DNA of 64,000 bases from Deltaproteobacteria bacterium (lineage in GTDB: Bacteria > Desulfobacterota > Desulfobacteria > Desulfobacterales > Desulfobacteraceae): positions 44,018 to 108,017 of the forward strand of contig JAQIBP010000054.1 in the NCBI GenBank assembly GCA_027858995.1, read 5' to 3'. The position numbers and the translations under genes are program-made. The notes under the pieces are model-generated. The model made no database searches, was not told the DNA's origin, and was given only the letters and a program-made list of their open reading frames with translations. Position 1 is the stretch's first letter. Each line of letters starts with the position of its first letter. This document shows positions 20,745 through 29,756 of this stretch, piece by piece.

Positions 20745-21507
20745 CCCAGGATTTAATATGTTTTAAAACATCAAAAATCAATTTTTCCCCACTGCTTGTA
20801 TTTTTCTCTATGGTGGCCATGATTTCATCAACACTCAGCCCTCCATCACGTTCTTTCCAGCAGTCATAATCAGTTACCATGGCAATACTTGCATAGTGGA
20901 TACCAACCTCCCTTGCCAGAATACACTCAGGGACAATTGTCATATTTACCACGTCACAGCCCCACTGCCTGAAAAGATGGCTCTCAGCTTTTGTTGAAAA
21001 ACGCGGTCCTTCAATGCTCACCATGGTTCCTTTTTCATGAAATGGAACCTTCATCTTTTTTGCTCCATTCATAAAAAGTTTTCTAAGATTAAAACAAAAC
21101 GGTTCGGCCATTGTGATATGACACGTCAGTGTACCCTCATAAAAAGTCTGTTCCCTCTTATAGCTCCTGTCAATAAATTGATCCACAAACACAAGATCTC
21201 CTGGTTTGATATCTTCCCTAAGCGAACCACAGGCTGTTGTTCCAATTATATGGGTAACACCAAGATCCTTCATTGCCCATATATTAGCTCTGAAATTGAC
21301 ATTGCCCGGGATCAGAGTGTGTGACTCACCATGTCTTGAGATAGCGGCAAGATCTACACCGTCAATGGTTCCTGTCACTACAAGATCCGAAGTTGCGCCA
21401 TATGGAGTGTGCACCTTTTTCTTCTCATAATTGCTTAAAAGGTCTGCATCTTCAAACCCTGTCCCGCCAATAATGCCTAATTTTATTTTTCTGATGTTTT
21501 CAGTCAT
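20701..21507 (-). CDS. mtnP: S-methyl-5'-thioadenosine phosphorylase (MTAP family)
   Basis: KLGIIGGTGFEDADLL, ISRHGESHTLIPGNVNFRANIWAMKDLGV, GPRFSTKAES, MVTDYDCW. Confidence 0.92.
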   Translation of the reverse strand: MTENIRKIKLGIIGGTGFEDADLLSNYEKKKVHTPYGATSDLVVTGTIDGVDLAAISRHGESHTLIPGNVNFRANIWAMKDLGVTHIIGTTACGSLREDIKPGDLVFVDQFIDRSYKREQTFYEGTLTCHITMAEPFCFNLRKLFMNGAKKMKVPFHEKGTMVSIEGPRFSTKAESHLFRQWGCDVVNMTIVPECILAREVGIHYASIAMVTDYDCWKERDGGLSVDEIMATIEKNTSSGEKLIFDVLKHIKSWDDCGCDVAYQYAML

Positions 21508-21555
21508 TGTCTCCTACCTTATTTAGTGCTCGATCAAAAACCGCTAATTTAAACT

Positions 21556-22107
21556 TTATAATGGCCAGAAATCATTGTCATTCCAGACTTTTTCCATCAA
21601 GGCATCCTGTATAGCCATCAATTTTTTAAGATGGGTTCTTTCCCAGGCAGATAACCATTTGTATATCTTTTTTTCATTGGTATCATCAGCCTCTTTGGCT
21701 CTTCTGGCATAAAGTTTGACAGCTTTATCCTCAAAACTTATGGCAGCCGTGATGGCAGTGGCTTCAAAGCTGGCTGCATTGATTTTATCTATCAAAACAT
21801 TATCAAGGATATCTGATGCTGCTTCATCTGTATCATCTGTTTTATAATCTCCTGCAATAAAATTTCCGGTTTCCATGATGGCTTTGAGCTGTTTTTCAAG
21901 AATATCCATATGCTCCTGTTCATCCTGGACAAGTTCCTGAAAAAAAACTTTGACCTCTTCACTGCCGGCTTTATCCCTTGCAGTTTCATAAAGATTTTTT
22001 CCCTGCTGTTCCATGAAAAAAGCTTTCTTAAGTATTTGCAAGGTATTTGACTGGTTCATGGTATGGGTATCTCCTATCTGATTTCCGATTAAAGTGTTTA
22101 GTATCAT
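21556..22107 (-). CDS. ferritin-like diiron protein
   Basis: Helical ExxH motifs (VQDEQEHMDILEKQL); likely start at 22059 (MNQSNTLQIL). Confidence 0.75.
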   Translation of the reverse strand: MILNTLIGNQIGDTHTMNQSNTLQILKKAFFMEQQGKNLYETARDKAGSEEVKVFFQELVQDEQEHMDILEKQLKAIMETGNFIAGDYKTDDTDEAASDILDNVLIDKINAASFEATAITAAISFEDKAVKLYARRAKEADDTNEKKIYKWLSAWERTHLKKLMAIQDALMEKVWNDNDFWPL

Positions 22108-22122
22108 AAAAAGAGTGCAATA

Positions 22123-22140
22123 TGTAACAACCTGTCGGTT
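22123..22140. repeat. solo terminal inverted repeat of MITE-like family (copy D)
   Basis: TGTAACAACCTGTCGGTT vs copy A right TIR TGTAACAGCCTGTCGATT. Confidence 0.5.
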
Positions 22141-22143
22141 CTG

Positions 22144-22491
22144 TTAAAAAGTTATTAATTCAAAATCATTACTCCTGTATTCTACCATTGAAGGGTGTCC
22201 TGACATATCACCCAATAGTGTTAAACCCTGTTTTTCAGCATCTTTAAGGGTGCCAAGCTTATTGGAACAGGCTTTGCAGACCCCCTCCACCAAATCCTGA
22301 TCAAGAACTCTTGTCCACAATTTATTAAGTGGATTTGCTGCATTTACTAATTCAGGCAGAAGCTTAACACTTGCACCTTCAAGGATAATTCTCGGTGCAT
22401 GACCTTTTTCTTTCATATCCAGAGCATTTAACAATACATGTACAAAACACATTGGATCGCCATTAAACACAAACAAAGCAAATTTTTTCAT
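22144..22491 (-). CDS. DsrE-like small cytoplasmic protein
   Basis: MKKFALFVFNGDPMCFVHVLLNALDMKEKGH...ILEGASVKLL. Confidence 0.6.
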   Translation of the reverse strand: MKKFALFVFNGDPMCFVHVLLNALDMKEKGHAPRIILEGASVKLLPELVNAANPLNKLWTRVLDQDLVEGVCKACSNKLGTLKDAEKQGLTLLGDMSGHPSMVEYRSNDFELITF

Positions 22492-22660
22492 GGTAGTATC
22501 TCCTCTATTGATTTATCTTAATTTAAATCTGAACTTATTTAAGTCTCAGTTTATACAAGTTGTATGCCACAAGTCACAGATTTATCTTGACTATATTAAT
22601 TTGAAAACCTTAATATAACTTTTCTATTTTAATCAATAACACTTAAGGAGTAAAATTAAA

Positions 22661-23518
22661 ATGTTGTATGACAAAAAAATAGGGTTTATTGGAAGCGGGA
22701 ATATGGGGGAAGCATTGATAAGTGGTCTGGTCCTCTCCAAGGCAGCAAACCCTGAAAATATTATCTGTTCAGATATTGCAGAAGATCTTCTGGAAGAGAT
22801 TCAAACCAAATACAAGGTCTCAACAACAACAGATAATATTGAAGTGGCAAAAAAATCTGAAATTATTGTCTATGCCACAAAACCTCAGATCCTGGGCTCG
22901 GTTTTAAAAGAGACTGCTCATGCCCTTGATCAATCCAAACTGATAATTTCAATTGCAGCTGGAGTTCCCCTTGCAGCAATTGCAGCAGGTCTTCAAAAAG
23001 AACTCCGCCTGATCAGGGTCATGCCTAATATATGCGCATTTGTAAAAGAGAGTGCAACAGCCATTGCAGCCGGTGAATATGCATCAAAAGAAGATATTGC
23101 TCTTGCCAGGGCTATTTTTGATTCAGTTGGGAAAACTGTTTTTATCCAGGAAAATGTCCTCATGGATGCTTTTACAGGATTAAGCGGCAGCGGACCTGCC
23201 TATATATTCACCATTGTTGATGCCATGGCAGATGCTGGTGTTAAAATGGGACTATCAAGAAAAGACTCTCTCTTCTTATCCACACAGACAATTCTTGGGT
23301 CAGCAAAACTTCTGTTAGAATCAAAAGAGCATCCAGGACAACTCAAAGACAGGGTGGCATCTCCCGGCGGAACAGCTATCACAGGAATTCATACCCTTGA
23401 GCAGGGAGGTCTTAGAACAACATTGATAAATGCCGTGGAATCTGCTTCAAAACGCTCAAAAGAGCTGGGAGATATGATGGTAAAAGATTTTATGGAAAAC
23501 AGCAAAAAAAAGAGTTAA
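22661..23518 (+). CDS. proC: pyrroline-5-carboxylate reductase
   Basis: IGFIGSGNMGEALISG, RVMPNICAFVKESATAI, TGLSGSGPAYIF, SPGGTAITGIHTLEQGG. Confidence 0.96.
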   Translation: MLYDKKIGFIGSGNMGEALISGLVLSKAANPENIICSDIAEDLLEEIQTKYKVSTTTDNIEVAKKSEIIVYATKPQILGSVLKETAHALDQSKLIISIAAGVPLAAIAAGLQKELRLIRVMPNICAFVKESATAIAAGEYASKEDIALARAIFDSVGKTVFIQENVLMDAFTGLSGSGPAYIFTIVDAMADAGVKMGLSRKDSLFLSTQTILGSAKLLLESKEHPGQLKDRVASPGGTAITGIHTLEQGGLRTTLINAVESASKRSKELGDMMVKDFMENSKKKS

Positions 23519-23524
23519 AAGAGC

Positions 23525-23561
23525 GGGGCAGAAATATGGTGGAGGATTATATTTCTACCCC
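23525..23561 (+). terminator. hairpin downstream of proC
   Basis: GGGGCAGAAATAT/ATATTTCTACCCC, one mismatch. Confidence 0.5.
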
Positions 23562-23577
23562 AGACATTGTGCAAAAA

Positions 23578-23728
23578 AATCGACAGGTTGTTACATAATG
23601 CAAAATTTTCCAAGTTCAAGGCGGAAAATAAATTTGACCACAGGCATACATACAGTATTCCGAGGATCAAATTTATTTTTCCAACGTAGAAATTGGGAAA
23701 ATTGGTGCTGTGTAACAGCCTGTCGATT
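23578..23728. repeat. MITE-like element, copy A (151 bp)
   Basis: TIRs AATCGACAGGTTGTTACA / TGTAACAGCCTGTCGATT, internal 13-bp stem AAAATAAATTTGA/TCAAATTTATTTT, 29-nt loop. Confidence 0.75.
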
Positions 23729-24092
23729 AAACTTCAAGTTCTTTTTTAAGCCAGTCTCTTACATCTCCCTCAACAGCATATACTCCCTTATACTGTCCAA
23801 TTTCCTTCATAAAATCATCTTCAAGATTTTTGGGAAGTCTGAAATTACCAATATCTTCAGAATCAAAACCTTTTCTTCTGATGAGAGTTAAAACAGGTGG
23901 TTTTTTCCATGTATTTATAACAAAATAAACAGTTTCGTTTTCATTATCCCTTGAATTATAATAGGCCTGTGATCTTAAGGGACCCCATTCAAGATGAAGT
24001 GCAATGGCTTCTTCGGGTGTCATCTCCCAGTCAACTGAATTAACCAGATCAAAGTCATCTTTTATCTCATGTATATTCATATCATACTCCAA
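23727..24092 (-). CDS. conserved hypothetical, DVU0772-like family
   Basis: VDWEMTPEEAIALHLEWG...YFVINTW...VLIRRKG-like pattern. Confidence 0.6.
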   Translation of the reverse strand: MEYDMNIHEIKDDFDLVNSVDWEMTPEEAIALHLEWGPLRSQAYYNSRDNENETVYFVINTWKKPPVLTLIRRKGFDSEDIGNFRLPKNLEDDFMKEIGQYKGVYAVEGDVRDWLKKELEV

Positions 24093-24271
24093 TTTTTAAG
24101 GGTTGAATCAAGCTTTAATAAACGCTAATGATTTAAATAGCAAATAGTGTGCCTTAATTATCATTTTGATCAAAAATATTTTATGTTTGACCTTTAGGTT
24201 AAATATAAGCTTTAAATGGTTACAGACAAGACAATAATAGGAAGGATAAAAATATATGAGACAGACATGAG

Positions 24272-24309
24272 ACATGGCAGACGAGGCATACTTGTCTCGT
24301 TTGCCATGT
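24272..24309. terminator. 14-bp-stem hairpin followed by T5 on + strand
   Basis: ACATGGCAGACGAG / CTCGTTTGCCATGT, one G.U. Confidence 0.55.
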
Positions 24310-24318
24310 TTTTAAAAT

Positions 24319-24894
24319 TTACCAGTTTTCGTAAAGCAGTTCAAAATAACCTGTTGGCTTTACACAGGCGGGACACTTTTCAGGCGCTGATTTTCCAGTA
24401 TGGAGGTATCCACAGCTCAGACAGCGCCAGACCTTCTCTTCATCTTTTTGGAAAACTCTTTCTTTGGCAATATTTTCAGCCAGTTCAAGATAGAGCTTTT
24501 CATGATGCTCTTCAGCTACAATAATATTATTAAAGGTATCTTCTGCCCTTTCAAAACCCTCCTCTTTTGCTGTTTTGGCAAACCTGGCATACATATCTTC
24601 ACTGACATATTTTTCCAAAGCTGCAGCTGAAAGAAGGTTGGCACGGGTATCTTTAATCACACCAGTGGGAAAAACCCATTTCATCTCAAGTTCTCCCCCG
24701 TTAAAAAATTTAAAAAACCGTAGGGCATGTTCAAACTCCTGGTCAGCAGTTTCTTTAAATATTTTTGCAATCTGGATATATCCGTCATCTCTTGCCTTGT
24801 TTGCAAAAAAATCATACCGGGTTCTGGCCTGGGTTTCTGCCCCAAAGGAGATATGAAGATTTTTTGCAGTCTGGCTTTCCCTGAATTTTACCAT
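24319..24894 (-). CDS. rubrerythrin
   Basis: Ferritin-like ExxH helices and C-terminal rubredoxin-like domain WRCLSCGYLHTG...CPAC. Confidence 0.93.
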   Translation of the reverse strand: MVKFRESQTAKNLHISFGAETQARTRYDFFANKARDDGYIQIAKIFKETADQEFEHALRFFKFFNGGELEMKWVFPTGVIKDTRANLLSAAALEKYVSEDMYARFAKTAKEEGFERAEDTFNNIIVAEEHHEKLYLELAENIAKERVFQKDEEKVWRCLSCGYLHTGKSAPEKCPACVKPTGYFELLYENW

Positions 24895-24906
24895 GGATAC
24901 CTTCTC

Positions 24907-25098
24907 TTACTCTTCAATTTCGATGGCATCTGCACCGCATTCATCTGCTGCCCTACGGACAATATCTTTCAGATGTTCTGGTATTTCATCTATCTTAATT
25001 GTGGATATCAGCGTATCTTCATCATACTCAAAAATTTCCGGACAAAGTTCATTGCAATTCCTGTCGCCCATACACTGTTTTGTAACTGTTACTTTCAT
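24907..25098 (-). CDS. small ferredoxin with C-x2-D-x2-C-x3-C-P cluster motif
   Basis: MKVTVTKQCMGDRNCNELCPEIFEYDED...ADECGADAIEIEE. Confidence 0.75.
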   Translation of the reverse strand: MKVTVTKQCMGDRNCNELCPEIFEYDEDTLISTIKIDEIPEHLKDIVRRAADECGADAIEIEE

Positions 25099-25152
25099 TT
25101 TAAATCCTTTCTCTTCTTTTTTAGTAGTTAGTTTTAATTCCCTATAACCTAT

Positions 25153-27303
25153 TTAGTTCCGCATCCAGGTGTGAAACTTTTCAATCCATGCAAGTAACTT
25201 TTCAGGTGCATGCTTTTTTTTCCACAAACCTGCTGCATATTTATTGGCTTCTGCCATTGTGGGATAAATATGAATTGTTGCCAGGATTTTATTTAACCCG
25301 ATTCCATGCTTCATTGCAAGGACAAATTCTGCAATAACATCAGCTGCATGATTTCCAACAATGGTAACACCCAATATCTTATCCTTTCCAGGAACAGTCA
25401 GAACCTTTACAAACCCGTGATCTTCAGAATCTGCAATGGCTCTGTCAAGGTCATCAATTCCATATTTGACCACTTCATATTGGATCCCTGCCAATTTGGC
25501 ATCTGTCTCATTCAGGCCAACCCTTGCCACTTCAGGATCAGTATAGGTAGCCCATGGAATAACACCATAATTTACCCTGAATTTTTTAAAAGAGCCAAAC
25601 AGTGCGTTAACAGAGGAATACCATGCTTCGTGGGCAGCAGTATGGGTAAACTGGTACCTGCCATGGACATCTCCGCTGCAGTAAATATTGGGAAAATTGG
25701 TCTGCAGAAAATCATTGGTTTCAATATGTCTGGCACCTGTGAGCTCAACACCAATCTTCTCAAGGCCGAATCCTTTAACATTGGGAGTTCTGCCCAGAGC
25801 TATCAGGATCTCATCAAACTCTATTCTGACCTCTTTTCCTTCATGTTCACAAATTAACAGTTTTTGCCCGTCCAGAACTTCCACTGCTGTTGCCGGATGA
25901 TTTAAATGCAGATCAATCCCTTCTGACTTAAACCTCTCTATAATTATCCCGCTTGCATCAGGGTCTTCTTTTTTCATTATTTGAGCCCCTCTCTGCACAA
26001 GGGTAACCTTTGATCCCAGCCTTGAAAAGGCTTGTGCCAGTTCACACCCAATGGGTCCTGCCCCCAATACCACAAATTTTTCAGGCAGGGTTCTGATATC
26101 CCAGATATTATCTGAAGTAAGATAATTTATCTTTGCCAAGCCCGGCAAACCTGGAATTATTGGTTTTGCACCGGTGGCAATGATAATATTTTTTGTTGTT
26201 AAGACTCTGTCGTCTATTTTTACTTCAAAGGGAGACACCACCTCTGCTCTGCCTTTGATGCAATCCACACCCAGTCCTGTGAAACGTTCAGCAGAATCAT
26301 GGGGTTCAATTCTTTTAATTATAGATTGAATCCGCTCCATAACTTTTGCAAATTGAAAGTCAATTGTGATTTTATCCAGCCCGAATTCTTCTGCCCTTTT
26401 TGCACGGGAAAGAAGTTTAGCACTGGCAATCAGGGCTTTGCTGGGCACGCACCCTGTATTAAGGCAGTCTCCCCCCATTTTGTGCTCTTCAATTAAAGCA
26501 ACCTTTGCCTTGACAGCAGCAGCAATCAGGGATGCCACAAGCCCGGCAGACCCTGCTCCGATTACAACCATATTGTAATCAAAGGTTGCAGGTTTGGAAA
26601 ATTTTGCAAACACTTTGCGCTGTCTTGCCATTTGTGTGAAGCGTTTTGCTATAATGGGAAAAACACCCAGTAAGGCAAATGACAAAATAATATTCAATGA
26701 TAAAATCCCGCTTGCTGATTCTATTTTTGCAAGCTGGGTTCCTGCATTGACAAATACAATGGTTCCAGGGAGCATTCCAACCTGGGATACAATATAAAAC
26801 ACAAAGGTCTTAATTGTAGTCAAACCCATAACAAGATTTATAACAAAAAATGGAAAAATCGGAACTAGTCTTAATGTGAACAGATAAAACCCCCCCTCTT
26901 TTTCCATGCCTTTATTAATAGCGGCAAGCTTTGAAGCAAATCTGTTTTGTACCCACTCCTTGAACATATATCTAGAGAATAAAAAAGCCAGAGTGGCACC
27001 TATGGTGCTTGCAAAAGAGACAAGCAATATCCCGTAAAAAATGCCGAACAGAGCACCGCCGACCAGGGTCATGACAGCAGCCCCGGGAAGAGACAAGGCT
27101 GCCATAAGAATATAGACAATCATGTATATCCCCATGGTGATAATTTTATGCTGTCCGTAATACTCTTTAAAGGCCGTGAGTTCATTTTTAAGATTGGAGA
27201 ATGAAAAATAGTGATCCAGGTCAAACAGAAAAAACATCCAGATTAAACATATGATAACCACCAGTAAAATAATCTTAAATCCAGGACGTTTTTTCATCTG
27301 CAC
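25153..27303 (-). CDS. TVP38/TMEM64 (VTT) domain fused to mercuric-reductase-like pyridine nucleotide-disulfide oxidoreductase
   Basis: N-term 6-TM with GAAVMTLVGGALFGIFYG; C-term VIGAGSAGLVASL, GGDCLNTGCVPSKALIA, dimerisation domain TIHIYPTMAEA. Confidence 0.92.
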   Translation of the reverse strand: MQMKKRPGFKIILLVVIICLIWMFFLFDLDHYFSFSNLKNELTAFKEYYGQHKIITMGIYMIVYILMAALSLPGAAVMTLVGGALFGIFYGILLVSFASTIGATLAFLFSRYMFKEWVQNRFASKLAAINKGMEKEGGFYLFTLRLVPIFPFFVINLVMGLTTIKTFVFYIVSQVGMLPGTIVFVNAGTQLAKIESASGILSLNIILSFALLGVFPIIAKRFTQMARQRKVFAKFSKPATFDYNMVVIGAGSAGLVASLIAAAVKAKVALIEEHKMGGDCLNTGCVPSKALIASAKLLSRAKRAEEFGLDKITIDFQFAKVMERIQSIIKRIEPHDSAERFTGLGVDCIKGRAEVVSPFEVKIDDRVLTTKNIIIATGAKPIIPGLPGLAKINYLTSDNIWDIRTLPEKFVVLGAGPIGCELAQAFSRLGSKVTLVQRGAQIMKKEDPDASGIIIERFKSEGIDLHLNHPATAVEVLDGQKLLICEHEGKEVRIEFDEILIALGRTPNVKGFGLEKIGVELTGARHIETNDFLQTNFPNIYCSGDVHGRYQFTHTAAHEAWYSSVNALFGSFKKFRVNYGVIPWATYTDPEVARVGLNETDAKLAGIQYEVVKYGIDDLDRAIADSEDHGFVKVLTVPGKDKILGVTIVGNHAADVIAEFVLAMKHGIGLNKILATIHIYPTMAEANKYAAGLWKKKHAPEKLLAWIEKFHTWMRN

Positions 27304-27317
27304 ACTCCTCTAAAAGC

Positions 27318-28439
27318 CTATAATATCTGTTCAATTGCCTGAAACTGTTTCATAAACCTACGATCAATATAATCCTTGATCATGAATGCAATTTTCCCGC
27401 CAAATACGAGCTGCTTTTTTTTAAATACGCCAAGACCACTGCCAATATTAAAAATCAAAAGATATTCCGGCCCTGGATCAAATACTTCAAGGTTGCTGCC
27501 TTCAAGAGTTGCCATCAAATTATGTAATAAAACAGTATTTTCCCGCACAGCATATACCCCCACTTTGTCAAGGGGCTGCTCCTGGAAACAGATACAATCC
27601 CCGCCGCCGAAGATATCCGGGTATTTTACAGACTGCAGATATCTGTTTACCAGAAGTCCTTTGTCTGATCCCACAGGCAGACCAGATTCTTCAAAAATAG
27701 TAGAAGGCTTTACACCAAGGGCCATGAAAATGAAATCTGTGGAAAATCTCTCCCCTGATTCAAGGCTGATTTCATTGGATTTAATCTCTTTTACATAACC
27801 TGTTTCAAAAATCTGGATACCCCGTTTTTTAAGGGATGAAATAACTCTTGATCTGACATTTTCAGGAAACTTTGCCATCATTTTTTTACCGGCAAAAATT
27901 TGAATATCAGGCATATATTTATCAATCTTTTTTGCAAGCTGAAGAACATTACCAGCCACTTCCGCAGATGATGGCCCACCGCCTACAATAGTGACAACAA
28001 TCTTTTTTTGCATGAACAGTACTTTTAGTTTTTCTGCTGCCTCCATGAGTTTTTCAATGGGTTTTACAGAGTAGATATGGTCACAATCCCTTGGAGCCTT
28101 CTGCATTGGTACATAACTGCCGGCATTAAAGGAGAGCACATCATAGGAGAGAGTCTGCCCTGTTTTAGTATAAATCTCTTTTTTATCCGGATCAATTTTG
28201 ACAACTTTGTCTTTTACAAAAATACCACCCTGTTTTTCCACCACATCTTTTGTGGCAAAGCGGATATCCTCAGGAGTGTATGTCCCGCCCAGCATACCCG
28301 GCCCCATACCGGAATAGTAGTGAAAAAAAGAGGGGCCTATCACTGTTACTTTAAATCCCTTTTCAACAAATCTACCTATATTTTCCATGGTCATCATGTG
28401 GGCATGACCACCCCCGATGAGTACAAGATGTTTTCCCAT
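27318..28439 (-). CDS. NDH-2/SQR-like FAD-dependent NAD(P) oxidoreductase
   Basis: HLVLIGGGHAHMMTMENI, VTIVGGGPSSAEVAGN, IFGGGDC. Confidence 0.85.
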   Translation of the reverse strand: MGKHLVLIGGGHAHMMTMENIGRFVEKGFKVTVIGPSFFHYYSGMGPGMLGGTYTPEDIRFATKDVVEKQGGIFVKDKVVKIDPDKKEIYTKTGQTLSYDVLSFNAGSYVPMQKAPRDCDHIYSVKPIEKLMEAAEKLKVLFMQKKIVVTIVGGGPSSAEVAGNVLQLAKKIDKYMPDIQIFAGKKMMAKFPENVRSRVISSLKKRGIQIFETGYVKEIKSNEISLESGERFSTDFIFMALGVKPSTIFEESGLPVGSDKGLLVNRYLQSVKYPDIFGGGDCICFQEQPLDKVGVYAVRENTVLLHNLMATLEGSNLEVFDPGPEYLLIFNIGSGLGVFKKKQLVFGGKIAFMIKDYIDRRFMKQFQAIEQIL

Positions 28440-28516
28440 TGTATCCTTTTATCCTCTCTTTTTACATGTGGCCCTCAGGTTATGTATAACCTTAAAGCTG
28501 CATGTGATCCTAAGAT

Positions 28517-29347
28517 TTAAAGGCTGTCCATAAGTTTACCAAGACTTGCAAGATGCGCTTTTTCTTCTTTGGCAATCTTATTGATAATATCCCTTGATTG
28601 TCTGTTTCCAACTTTTAAGGAGAGCCTTTGATAAAGATCAAGGGCCTGGGCTTCTATTGACATGGCAAGTGAAATAACCTGAGTTTCAGAATCCAGGTCA
28701 GAACCAAAAAGTTCAAGGTATTCCCTTGTTGAAAGGCCACCTTCCAACGCCTTTATTTCAACCATTTTTTCAAATTCATCCTTACTCACTTCTTTAGTAC
28801 TGATGTCATTATAGGCAATATAGATAGACATCTGATGCTTTACTTCAATTTCAGACAATTTGGCGAAAAGATCTTCTATTTTTGGATTTTCTGCCTCTTT
28901 TCCCATCTGCAGGTAGAATTCACGCAATCCCTGTTCAAGAGAATATGCAACCTTTAATACATCCAGGGGTTCTTCTTTTCCCGTAAAAAGATCCAGTCCG
29001 AGATCCTGTGGACCAATGGCAGTTTTAGCATGCCATGCCTTGATTCCACCTGAAACATTAAATACTTTTTGAAATCCTTTTCCTGAAAGCATCTGGGCAG
29101 CAACACGGCTGCGCCCGCCAACAGCTCAATAGACCAGGACAGGCTTTTGGGGATCAAGCTCGCCAAGCCTGTCTGAAAGCTGGGGCAGTGGAATCAGGTT
29201 AGCTCCGGGAATATGGCTTTCCTTATATTCCGATAGCTGTCTGACATCCAAAATGGTAATCTCATCTCCAGGATGATTAGCAATAAATTTTTCTGTTTCG
29301 TTAAAATCCAGAGATTTAGCCGGGGTAAAAAACTGCATCCACTTCAT
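28517..29347 (-). CDS. rhodanese-ferritin-like fusion, probable selenoprotein (UGA at 29126-29128 read as Sec)
   Basis: One reading frame interrupted only by TGA: ...DPQKPVLVY-U-AVGGRSRVAAQMLSGKGFQKVFNVSGGIKAWH..., then ferritin-like ExxH domain. Confidence 0.8.
29095..29116 (-). promoter_or_regulatory. candidate bacterial SECIS hairpin
   Basis: GGGC[GC]AGC-CGUGUU-GCUGCCC, apical loop begins 18 nt after the UGA. Confidence 0.55.
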
Positions 29348-29396
29348 GCCATATACTCCTTTTGCTTTTTTAATATTTTAACTTGACCTTTAGTGT

Positions 29397-29525
29397 TTGA
29401 CAGAAAAGCTGCTAATTTGTTCAAGTACAAGGCGGGAGAAAATTTTAACCACAGGCATACAAGCAGTATCCCAAGGATTAAAATTTTTTACCAATGCTGT
29501 AATTAGGCAAATTTGCGCTTTTCAG
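29397..29525. repeat. MITE-like element, copy B
   Basis: Stem AAAATTTTAA (29439-29448)/TTAAAATTTT (29478-29487) enclosing 29-nt loop 25/29 identical to copy A. Confidence 0.7.
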
Positions 29526-29535
29526 CGAGTACTAC

Positions 29536-29733
29536 TTAACCAAGCGGTTTAAATGCTTTAACACTGGCTCCACAGATCGGGCATTTCCAGCCCTCAGGCA
29601 GGTCTTCAAATTTTGTTCCCTTGGCAATTTTACCTTTTCTGTCTCCTTTATCGGGATTATAGATAAACCCGCAATTAACTGTCTGACATTGATACATTTC
29701 ATGAGGCTCTGCCATTTCAATTTCCTTTTTCAA
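29536..29733 (-). CDS. rubredoxin with C-x4-C first knuckle
   Basis: MYQCQTVNCGFIYNPDKGD...FEDLPEGWKCPICGASVKAF. Confidence 0.9.
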   Translation of the reverse strand: MKKEIEMAEPHEMYQCQTVNCGFIYNPDKGDRKGKIAKGTKFEDLPEGWKCPICGASVKAFKPLG

Positions 29734-29756
29734 ATTCTATTCAATACAAAAGTGTC

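Noticed and set aside
29126-29347. Interpreting the rhodanese as a broken pseudogene with a nonsense mutation
   Set aside because: The only stop is UGA and falls exactly on the catalytic Cys codon with a SECIS-like hairpin behind it; Sec is the better explanation, though not proven.
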